The notes under the pieces are model-generated. The model saw nothing but the letters and a program-made list of their open reading frames with translations, was not told where the DNA came from and did not search any database. This document shows positions 16,160 to 23,230 of a DNA stretch of 64,000 nucleotides, piece after piece (within the stretch, counting starts at the first letter, position 1; each line of letters begins with the position of its first letter). A program made the translations under genes and the position numbers. The DNA comes from Anaerolineae bacterium (GTDB lineage Bacteria; Chloroflexota; Anaerolineae; Aggregatilineales; Phototrophicaceae). The stretch spans positions 1 to 64,000 of the forward strand of contig JALHNB010000012.1 of assembly GCA_022843745.1 (NCBI GenBank), given 5' to 3'.

Positions 16160-17692
16160 TTAAGCGTTCGCTGCGACCCATTCGTCGATCTGGCGCTGGG
16201 CTTCCGCGAGGACGCGATCAATGCCCGCGTCTTTTTCGCGCTGCTGGAACGCCGCGATGCCGCGTTCTGGATCGTCAGGATCGACAATGCCGTTTGCCAG
16301 CGGTTCACCGTATTCCGTGCCAAGTGAGGTGAGTGCAGCCGCTTCTGTCTGGACGTTGGCAGCGTCGAATGTGAACCCAAGCAGCGGTGAAGGGGGCGTC
16401 TGGGTGTTCAGATCATAGGTCGCCTCCCACACGCCGACCTGCGCCCGATCAATGATGTAAGCGTTGAACTGGTTGCCAAACTGCCAGTCGGTATTGGGGT
16501 TATACTTGACCTCTGCCCAGGTCGTCGCGGGGGCGGCAGGCCGGATCAGCTCAATCGTTTCGTCTTCCCATTCCCAGTGCGTCCCTTGGATGCCCTTGCA
16601 GAACAGGTTATAAACTTCCTTGTTGGTGTTCATCAGTTCGAGCACCATCATCGCGCGTTCGGGGTTCGGTGAGTTAGAGCTAATGCCCGTGAGTGTCGCT
16701 GTAACGGCAGGTGTGGTCAGAATCGGATTGTAAAGAATCTTATCGCGTACTGGGAAGCCCAGGAGCGCTTCATTTTCAACCTCGCCACCGGGCTTGATCG
16801 TGCCGCTGATCATCATAGCATATTTGCCAGCACGGAAGTTAGCGCGCGGCTCGTCACCGGATAGGCGATCTGGGGGCAGAAAACCCGCCTGACTCCAGGC
16901 ATAGGCCATCTCCGCCCGCTGGCGGAAATCTTCGGTGCCAGAGAATATGACTGCTTGCCGGAAATCGAAATCGTCACCCTTTACGGCCAGGCCGTAAAGA
17001 TTCTCGTTATCCCATGTGCCAATGGTAACACCAAAGCTCAGATAGGCTGCATATTCCAGGTTCGGGTCTTCGCCGCTGTCCACATAGTCCTTGACCGTCT
17101 GGAGCAGACTGGTCAATTCGTCGTAGCTGGTCATATTGTCGATGGTTGCGCCCAGGTCGAGCTTGTCGATGATCTCGCGTTTGATCGTGAAGCCCTGTGG
17201 GCGCGGGAAAATCTGCTGGTTGATGACTCCATAAATACTGCCACGAATGCGAGCCGCATTCCAGGTCGTCTCCGGCATACTGTCCCACAGGCCGGGTGCA
17301 TGTTCCAGCAGCAGATCGTCCAGCGGTGCGAGGTATTCGTTGTTCACATTGCTGTAGTAATTGTTGATCCACGAGGCGGTGTAGGCGATGTCATAGACTT
17401 CACCACCTGCGTTAATCAGCGCCATTTTGTCATTGAACGCGCCCCAGTCGGTGGCCTCCATGATGACTTCGGCATTGATGCGCTCTTTGAGGATCACATT
17501 CAGTGCATCCTGGACAGCTTGCAGGTCTTCCGGCGGCTGTCCGCCATAAATCCAGCGCAGGGTGACGAACGGCAAATCCTGGGCGGAGACGCGCGAGAGC
17601 AGCCCGGCCATCGGTGTCAGGCCGACTCCAGCGGCGGCAGCGGCAGCCCCAGCAGCCCTGATAAAACTACGACGAGACATTTTTTGAGACAT
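16160..17692 (-). CDS. Tat-exported ABC transporter solute-binding protein (LplA-like)
   Basis: Extracellular binding protein of 510 aa, the long LplA/YtcQ-like type used for oligosaccharides. The start at 17692 is chosen because GGAG precedes it by eight bases, and it gives a twin-arginine signal SRRSFIRAAGAAAAAAG. The mature part begins with FVTLRWIYGGQPPEDLQ. It is the last gene of an importer transcribed with two permeases upstream. No ATPase gene is present, as in the first importer. The substrate is not evident. The long form of this family is common next to polysaccharide-degrading enzymes. Confidence 0.88.
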   Translation of the reverse strand: MSQKMSRRSFIRAAGAAAAAAGVGLTPMAGLLSRVSAQDLPFVTLRWIYGGQPPEDLQAVQDALNVILKERINAEVIMEATDWGAFNDKMALINAGGEVYDIAYTASWINNYYSNVNNEYLAPLDDLLLEHAPGLWDSMPETTWNAARIRGSIYGVINQQIFPRPQGFTIKREIIDKLDLGATIDNMTSYDELTSLLQTVKDYVDSGEDPNLEYAAYLSFGVTIGTWDNENLYGLAVKGDDFDFRQAVIFSGTEDFRQRAEMAYAWSQAGFLPPDRLSGDEPRANFRAGKYAMMISGTIKPGGEVENEALLGFPVRDKILYNPILTTPAVTATLTGISSNSPNPERAMMVLELMNTNKEVYNLFCKGIQGTHWEWEDETIELIRPAAPATTWAEVKYNPNTDWQFGNQFNAYIIDRAQVGVWEATYDLNTQTPPSPLLGFTFDAANVQTEAAALTSLGTEYGEPLANGIVDPDDPERGIAAFQQREKDAGIDRVLAEAQRQIDEWVAANA

Positions 17693-17848
17693 TGAAAAAC
17701 TCCTTAATAAATAAACGATTCGCATTTAGCTATCAGCGGTCAGCATTTCGTTGCACTGATCGCTGCTGGAATACTGTTCTTAAATGGGTTTGCTTTTTTG
17801 TCATTCAAATTGATTTTCTCTGTGTTCTCTGTGTCTCTGTGGTTCAAT

Positions 17849-18760
17849 TTATTTGAATGATCCCAACGTGATCCCGCGAACGAGATACTTCTGGAAAAAC
17901 AGGAAAAATATCGCCGCTGGCCCGGTTGCTAATACAGCCATCGCCATACGCATCGTTTGCAGCGGAATTGCCTGCGTGCTCAGTTGGCGCATGTTCGCGA
18001 TCACGTTGGCATTGGCGAGCAAAATTTGCAGCAGGTATTGCAGCGGGTACAGGTTCGCATCGCTGATAAAATACAGCGCCAGTATCCAATCATTCCAGAT
18101 GCCGAGTGCGACAAACAGGCCAATTGTCGCCAGCGCGGGTTTTGAAAGCGGCAGCACAATCGCGAAAAAGATGCGCCACTCCCCTGCCCCGTCCACACGC
18201 GCCGCGTCCAGCAGTTCGCGCGGCAGTCCGGCGAAATACGTGCGCAAAATCAGCACATACCACACCCCGACCAGATGCGGAATAATCAACGCCAGGATAT
18301 TGTTGCGCAGCTTCAGATACTGCGTCATCAAAATATAGAACGGCACGATCCCGCCGTTAAACAACATCGTGAAAAACACGAAAAATGACAGCGGACGGCG
18401 TAGGCGAAAATCGGGCTGTGACAGCGGATAGGCCAGCATCGACATGACCAGGACGCCCAACACCGTGCCGACTAGTGTATTAAATATGGTCACGCCGTAA
18501 GCCCGGACTATCGCCGTCGGATCTTGCAGGACAAATGTGTAAGCCTCGGTGCTGAACTGGCTGGGGATCAGGCCATAACCGTTGCGGGTCAGCGCGATTT
18601 CGTCGGTGAGCGAGGCCGAAACCACCAGCAGCAGCGGCAGCAGGCAAGCCAGTGACCAGACGATCAGGATGATGTGGATACTGTAGCGCGCCAGGATTCC
18701 CATCAAGCGTTCAAAATCCTGCTGCCGCGCCGTTCGTAGAGTTTGTGAATAGGTCGCCAT
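17849..18760 (-). CDS. Carbohydrate ABC transporter permease (LplC/MalG-like)
   Basis: A 303-aa membrane subunit with six predicted spans. The EAA-loop equivalent is LLDAARVDGAGEWRIFFAIVLPLSKPAL, followed by GLFVALGIWNDWILALYFI. The ending YLVRGITLGSFK is typical of LplC/YtcP-type permeases that pair with long LplA-type binding proteins. It lies between the second permease upstream and the binding protein downstream, with gaps of about 110 and 155 bp, so internal promoters are possible. Confidence 0.9.
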   Translation of the reverse strand: MATYSQTLRTARQQDFERLMGILARYSIHIILIVWSLACLLPLLLVVSASLTDEIALTRNGYGLIPSQFSTEAYTFVLQDPTAIVRAYGVTIFNTLVGTVLGVLVMSMLAYPLSQPDFRLRRPLSFFVFFTMLFNGGIVPFYILMTQYLKLRNNILALIIPHLVGVWYVLILRTYFAGLPRELLDAARVDGAGEWRIFFAIVLPLSKPALATIGLFVALGIWNDWILALYFISDANLYPLQYLLQILLANANVIANMRQLSTQAIPLQTMRMAMAVLATGPAAIFFLFFQKYLVRGITLGSFK

Positions 18761-18791
18761 TTCTTCTCCTTAACGCTCTGCCTGGTTTTGC

Positions 18792-18821
18792 GTAGGGGCG
18801 ACCCGCCGGGTCCGCCCCTAC
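18792..18821. repeat. Palindromic element between permease genes
   Basis: A member of the GTAGGGGC...GCCCCTAC family with core GACCCGCCGGGTCC. It lies between two co-directional permease genes, so it would form a hairpin in their joint transcript and may modulate distal expression. The effect is inferred. Confidence 0.75.
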
Positions 18822-18868
18822 ATCTGGTTCATAAGCTGAAATGCTAAAATGCTGACTGGCTGAGACAC

Positions 18869-19867
18869 TTAAAATAAACTCAGTGGTTCGTCCTGCGACT
18901 CGATGCGCCGCACGACCCAATTGGCAGCCAGGACGAGGCCGAAACCGACTAGCGACTGATACAGGTTTGCCGCCGCCGCCATGCTCACATTCTGTAATTC
19001 GATCAGCGAACGATAGATAAAGGTATCCAGTACATCCGTTGTCGGATACAACAGCGCCTGGTTGCGCGGTACCTGATAGAAAAGTCCGAAATCCGCGCTG
19101 AAAATGCCACCCAGCGCCAGCAGGAGGTTAATCACGATGAGCGGCTTGAGCATCGGGAAGGTGATGAAGCGATACTGCTGCCATTTACTCGCGCCGTCGA
19201 TTTTGGCCGCTTCAAAAAGCTGTGGATCAATCGCCAGCATCCCGGAGAGATAAATCAGGCTGCCAATGCCCGCCCCACCCCACAACACCACCGTCAACAG
19301 AATCATCGGCCAGAATTCGCTGCTGTTGTACCAGGCTACCGGATCGCGCCCGATACTTTCCAGAAATTTGTTGATGACGCCGTTATCAGTTGAGAGCAGC
19401 GCGAAGACGAAATACGAAACGATCACCCACGAGATAAAGCGCGGGAGCAGGAGCATTGTCTGATAAAACTTGGTGAGGGCGCTGGTGTAAATCTCAAAAA
19501 TGAGCCACGCCAGCAGCAGCGCCACCACCAGCCCGATTGCGATAAACATCAGATTGAGGGTTACAGTGTTGCGTGTCGCGCGGACAGCGCTGTCCGTAGC
19601 GAACAAAAACTCAAAATTCTTGAGGCCAATCCAATCGCTTCCCGAAATACCGCGACGACCCTTATAATCCTGGAAGGCGATGACCACGCCGAACAGCGTG
19701 ACATACTTGAAGACGAAAATCCAGATGAGCGCAGGCAGTGCCATGAGAAACCAGGTGAGGTTGCGGCGGAAATGCTGACCGCGCATCGTCGTCAGTCCCC
19801 GCTGCATCCGGTTGGGCGCGGCTGCCGGAGCTGCCGCGATCTGCCCTTCTTTAACATGTATGTCCAT
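18869..19867 (-). CDS. Carbohydrate ABC transporter permease (LplB/UgpA-like)
   Basis: First gene of the second importer, 332 aa. It has an N-terminal cytoplasmic tail of about 40 residues, then six membrane spans. The conserved loop LFEAAKIDGASKWQQYRFITFPMLKPLI marks the ATPase contact. This N-terminal architecture (NLTWFLMALPALIWIFVFKYV, then IAFQDYKGRRGI) is characteristic of LplB-type permeases. The LacI regulator gene lies about 90 bp upstream on the same strand, separated by a repeat element. Confidence 0.9.
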   Translation of the reverse strand: MDIHVKEGQIAAAPAAAPNRMQRGLTTMRGQHFRRNLTWFLMALPALIWIFVFKYVTLFGVVIAFQDYKGRRGISGSDWIGLKNFEFLFATDSAVRATRNTVTLNLMFIAIGLVVALLLAWLIFEIYTSALTKFYQTMLLLPRFISWVIVSYFVFALLSTDNGVINKFLESIGRDPVAWYNSSEFWPMILLTVVLWGGAGIGSLIYLSGMLAIDPQLFEAAKIDGASKWQQYRFITFPMLKPLIVINLLLALGGIFSADFGLFYQVPRNQALLYPTTDVLDTFIYRSLIELQNVSMAAAANLYQSLVGFGLVLAANWVVRRIESQDEPLSLF

Positions 19868-19894
19868 AAATCTTATGCCCCGAAAAAACTAGTT

Positions 19895-19977
19895 TGAGTG
19901 CAGAGTTTAAAGTGCTGAGTAAAAAGTCACGACTTTACTGATGACCAAAACGCAGCACTCAGGACTTTAAACTTTCA
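19895..19977. repeat. GTTTAAAGTGCTGAGT inverted repeat element
   Basis: GAGTTTAAAGTGCTGAGT (about 19903-19920) and GCACTCAGGACTTTAAACT (about 19954-19974) are inverted copies with one mismatch. The right arm runs into the 3' end of the lacI gene and encodes its last residues. The same words recur at 27966-28131, so this is a second dispersed repeat family. Confidence 0.6.
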
Positions 19978-20987
19978 ACAGATAAAGGCGGCGCACATGA
20001 TGCCCGCTCGATAATTTTTGCGCGAAATGTGACCTGAAAATTTTCCATTTGTGGCTCACGCAGCAAATCCAACAACATCCGAACTGCCCAAAAACCTTCC
20101 AGATGGAGTGGGTACGCCACCGTCGTCAGCGGCGGATTATAGGTTGGTGCTTCGTCGGTCTCGTCGAACACCAGGACGGATAAGCGCTCCGGAATGGCAT
20201 AGCCCATCGCCTGGATAACAGGTAGTCCGACTCTGGCAGCGGCCTGATTGGAGAACATGATCGCGGTGATTTCCGGGCTGCGGGTCAGGACACTTCGGGC
20301 GACGCTGTCCGTTTCGCCCACTGCGATCCAGCGATCCAGCGGTTCAACTCCGAATTCTTGAAGGGCCTGTTGATAGCCTTGCAATCGCTCTTTTGCATAG
20401 CGAGCCTGAAGCCGCGCGAACACAAATCCGATATTGCGATGCCCCATTTCCAATAAATAGCGTGTTGCCCGATAGCCTTCATCAATTTCGTTGGGTATGG
20501 CTGCTGGCATCGCCAGATTGTATGACGGTGAACCCACCATCGCTGTCGGCACGTGTAATTTTTGTAATTGCGGAAATGCGAGGTCAGCAAAACGCGCCTC
20601 GACCATCAGAATCCCATCTGGGCGCAGTGTATCATCTTTAAAGTACAGATGTTTCGTGATGTCCTGGTTTTCTGAAGCGAAGCTGATGAGGCGAAGCTGT
20701 GCCTGATAACGGTCAACTGCGGCCTGGATGCCCTGGAGAATATCGCGGAAAAATTGGGTTGCTTCCATCCCGGAGGAGTGCAGGAGTGCAATTGACAACG
20801 GCCCGCCTTCAGACTGAAGTTCGCGAGCGTTGGAGGTTTTGCCATTGGTATGGTCGTCAAATTCTCGTAAGGCGTTATGCACTCGCTGGCGCAGCACGTC
20901 CGAAACGCCATCCTTGTTGTTCAGGACAAGCGAAACAGTCGTTTTGGAGACTCCGGCGCGGCTGGCGATTTCGCGAACAGTGGGCAT
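19959..20987 (-). CDS. LacI-family transcriptional regulator
   Basis: A 342-aa repressor. The N-terminal helix-turn-helix is PTVREIASRAGVSKTTVSLVLNN (residues 2-24), the canonical LacI form, followed by the hinge and a periplasmic-binding-protein-like sensor core (ATRYLLEMGHRNIGFVFARLQARYAKERLQGY). The frame continues upstream to 21287, but residues before Met at 20987 are encoded by repeats, so the inner ATG is taken; no strong ribosome binding site precedes it. It probably controls the importer transcribed downstream of it. A LacI-type operator occurs 28 kb away before melA, and whether this protein binds it is unknown. Confidence 0.87.
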   Translation of the reverse strand: MPTVREIASRAGVSKTTVSLVLNNKDGVSDVLRQRVHNALREFDDHTNGKTSNARELQSEGGPLSIALLHSSGMEATQFFRDILQGIQAAVDRYQAQLRLISFASENQDITKHLYFKDDTLRPDGILMVEARFADLAFPQLQKLHVPTAMVGSPSYNLAMPAAIPNEIDEGYRATRYLLEMGHRNIGFVFARLQARYAKERLQGYQQALQEFGVEPLDRWIAVGETDSVARSVLTRSPEITAIMFSNQAAARVGLPVIQAMGYAIPERLSVLVFDETDEAPTYNPPLTTVAYPLHLEGFWAVRMLLDLLREPQMENFQVTFRAKIIERASCAPPLSVESLKS

Positions 20988-21397
20988 AAAGTTTATTTTC
21001 GGACAAACAAACGGACAAACAAACGGACAATTTCGCTTAAGGTAGCACGTTTCACGGGGGCTGTCAAGAAATTGCTGAGGGATGTAAGGCTTGTCCCCAC
21101 CCCAAGCCCCTCCCCATAGCACTTTTACGACACGACACTTATCGACATTGGCTTGGTTTTTTATCGTCAGGGCGGGTCTCAGACCCGCCCCTACACACCT
21201 GCAAACCTGGCTCGTAGGGGCAGGTCTCAGACCTGCCCATGTGCAAAAAGTTGCCGATTCCCCCAAAAATGTCGTGTTGCGAACCATAGCACTAGAGAAG
21301 GATTTCAGATCGATCCGACTCCCCCTTCAATGCTTTGAAGAGGGAGAAAACGGCGCTGAGGGCGTGGTTATTAAGGGTAGGTGAATTGGAGCAGGTA
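20988..21397. repeat. Gene-free gap with tandem repeat and palindromic elements
   Basis: No gene seen. Positions 21000-21030 hold two full and one partial copy of a 12-bp tandem repeat (CGGACAAACAAA) directly upstream of the LacI start. Positions 21092-21119 hold half of the CCCCTCCCCAT element. Positions 21169-21194 and 21214-21239 hold two GTAGGGGC-type palindromes with GGTCTCAGACC cores. The reading frame across these sequences is fortuitous. Confidence 0.7.
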
Positions 21398-21814
21398 TTA
21401 CGATTTGCGCGTTAGGATAATAACGGGAATGACGCGCGTCGTTTTGTTCTTATACTCGGTAAAACCGGGATGTTTGGCTTCGACCTTTTCGTAAAGCTGT
21501 GTGCGCTCTGGCTCTGCGGCAACTGTCGCCAGGACGGGAAATTGCTCCGTACCGATTTCGATGCTGGCCTCTGGGTTGGCGACAATGTTGCGATACCAGT
21601 CGGGATCGGTGGGTGCGCCGCCTTTTGAGGCAACGATGACATATCGTTCACCATCAGCCATACACATCAACGGGTTAATCCGCGGCAGTCCGCTTTTCGC
21701 GCCTATGGTATGCAGCAGGAGCAGCGTGGAACCCGCAAATGGCCCACCTACTATGCCTTTATTTGCGCGAAACTCCTCGATAATCTTTTGATTCCAATCA
21801 TTCATTTCACTCAT
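21398..21814 (-). CDS. Deazaflavin (F420)-dependent nitroreductase-family protein
   Basis: A 138-aa protein of the Ddn-like split beta-barrel family (PF04075), which reduces quinones or nitro compounds with F420H2. The features GPFAGSTLLLLHTIGAKSGLPRINPL, the repeated VIVASKGGAPTDPDWYRNIVANPEASIEI and the Arg-rich end are diagnostic. In this family the G-A-K-S-G segment contacts the cofactor phosphate tail. It implies the organism makes F420, as many Chloroflexota do. It is monocistronic. Confidence 0.85.
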   Translation of the reverse strand: MSEMNDWNQKIIEEFRANKGIVGGPFAGSTLLLLHTIGAKSGLPRINPLMCMADGERYVIVASKGGAPTDPDWYRNIVANPEASIEIGTEQFPVLATVAAEPERTQLYEKVEAKHPGFTEYKNKTTRVIPVIILTRKS

Positions 21815-22031
21815 TCGTGTGTCCTCCAGATATCAATCTGCGCTGCGATGATAGTTAGAAATTGCGCCTTCAGTATATAGAAGACTCGTAAGCGTAGGAT
21901 ATTCCCAGTGCGTGTTCAAAATGCCTAAAACGGCTGCTGCGATAACAAATCGGAAATTTATGTGTAAATGAGGGTATAAGGAAGGGATACCAGAGGCACA
22001 TCACGACGATATGCCTCTGCTTTGGCGTGAA

Positions 22032-22814
22032 TTACGAATCGGCGGTGGTGTCTTCCAGCAAGTCGCGGACGTTCAACGGCTGCACGGGACGGGCGTTAAG
22101 TTCGAAAAGTGAGGTAAAAGCTTCCAGTTGAGCTGCGGACAACTCGACAGGTGTAGACAGTACCAGCCAGCGCACATCCTGTGTGCAAGGTGGAGTAGTG
22201 AGTGAGCCAGAGTAGGTGCTGTAAAGTATGGACTCCGGCATAAGATCAGCCGCGTTAATCACGATGTCGGTAGGCTGCGGATCGCCTTTTTCGGCGGGCA
22301 GATTACCAAAAATCGCGGCGAAAGCGGGATTCTCAGTCTCACCCTGCTTGAGCATCACGCCGACAACCGCGCCGACATTACCGGCTGCGTCGAGATGCAC
22401 AAAATGCAATTCCATATCAAACGCTTCACCGTTGATAGTATGTTCGCTGGGGTGGTGGAAATGGAATTGGGCGAGATGGTATTCCGTTTCATTATAAGTG
22501 ATCGAACTGCCCTCGTCGTACTTCACCTGGATAGTATGCCCATTATTGAAAATATTGAGCGCGGAGGGATTGTAATGAAACGTGATTCCTGTCAGATCAT
22601 CCGCTTCTGCGCCGGAAATATCAATCGGCGACTGCGCATGGCCTGTCGAACACAGTTCATAGCGGGCATCAAGGCTGCCCCAGGCTTCTGGCCCTTCCTC
22701 GCCTTCATATGTCCAGTGTGGCGGCTCTCCCGGCGCGGCTTCTTCACCATTCGCGACCATGACATTCAGCAGCATCCATGCGAGTATGACAAAGACAATT
22801 TTCAGATGCTTCAA
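22032..22814 (-). CDS. Periplasmic alpha-carbonic anhydrase
   Basis: Interconverts CO2 and bicarbonate. The zinc ligands are His118 and His120 (AQFHFHHPSEH) and His137 (MELHFVH), with the 17-residue spacing of bacterial alpha-class enzymes. QSPIDI and the C-terminal TTPPCTQDVRWLVL are family signatures. A TTG start at 22814 is preferred: it follows AGGGGGAAG at good distance and gives a signal peptide MKHLKIVFVILAWMLL. A longer TTG start at 22853 has no ribosome binding site. The ppc gene lies about 415 bp upstream on the same strand, and its substrate is bicarbonate. Confidence 0.92.
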   Translation of the reverse strand: MKHLKIVFVILAWMLLNVMVANGEEAAPGEPPHWTYEGEEGPEAWGSLDARYELCSTGHAQSPIDISGAEADDLTGITFHYNPSALNIFNNGHTIQVKYDEGSSITYNETEYHLAQFHFHHPSEHTINGEAFDMELHFVHLDAAGNVGAVVGVMLKQGETENPAFAAIFGNLPAEKGDPQPTDIVINAADLMPESILYSTYSGSLTTPPCTQDVRWLVLSTPVELSAAQLEAFTSLFELNARPVQPLNVRDLLEDTTADS

Positions 22815-22966
22815 GATTCTTCCCCCTTTTATGTGAAATGGTTGTCCTGGCAATACGTGTGTGGCGTACTGCCAAGATCAAGCATATTTGAGGAATGAGT
22901 CCCGAAACGTTGAGAATATAACGAGGCGAAGTCATACCCGCTGTGAGCGTTTATCATTGAAATTTT

Positions 22967-23161
22967 GTAGGGGCGACTCGGCGAGTCTCAAGCAACAAGA
23001 TAGACCTCAATGGAAGCGATTTCTCGCTCATAAACCCCCACCCAACCTCCCCCGAATTCGGGGGAGGAGGCTGCCGCAGGCAGACGGAGGGGGTCAGAAG
23101 ACATACAATTTGCACCATTAAGACTTATTTTGATGCCTGAGACTCGCCGAGTTGCCCCTAC
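22967..23161. repeat. Composite repeat block between carbonic anhydrase and ppc
   Basis: A GTAGGGGCGACTCGGCGAGTC element at 22967-22987 and an inverted partner GAGACTCGCCGAGTTGCCCCTAC at 23139-23161 flank a G/C-rich hairpin (CCTCCCCCGAATTCGGGGGAGG, about 23050-23071). The outer elements share the same GACTCGGCGAGTC core in opposite orientation. This could be a small composite insertion or two independent copies. No gene is seen. Confidence 0.65.
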
Positions 23162-23230
23162 ACAAACGCTACCGATGATTTTTTTGTTGCTTCACGCCTG
23201 CGATAGCAAAAAGCTGACTGCTGACTGTCC

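Noticed and set aside
20988-21287. N-terminal extension of LacI to 21287
   Set aside because: The extra 100 residues are encoded by palindromic and tandem repeats, and the LacI helix-turn-helix begins at the inner Met as in all family members.
111-23161. A CRISPR array made of the recurring palindromes
   Set aside because: Copies are isolated, kilobases apart, without regular spacers, and no cas gene is present.
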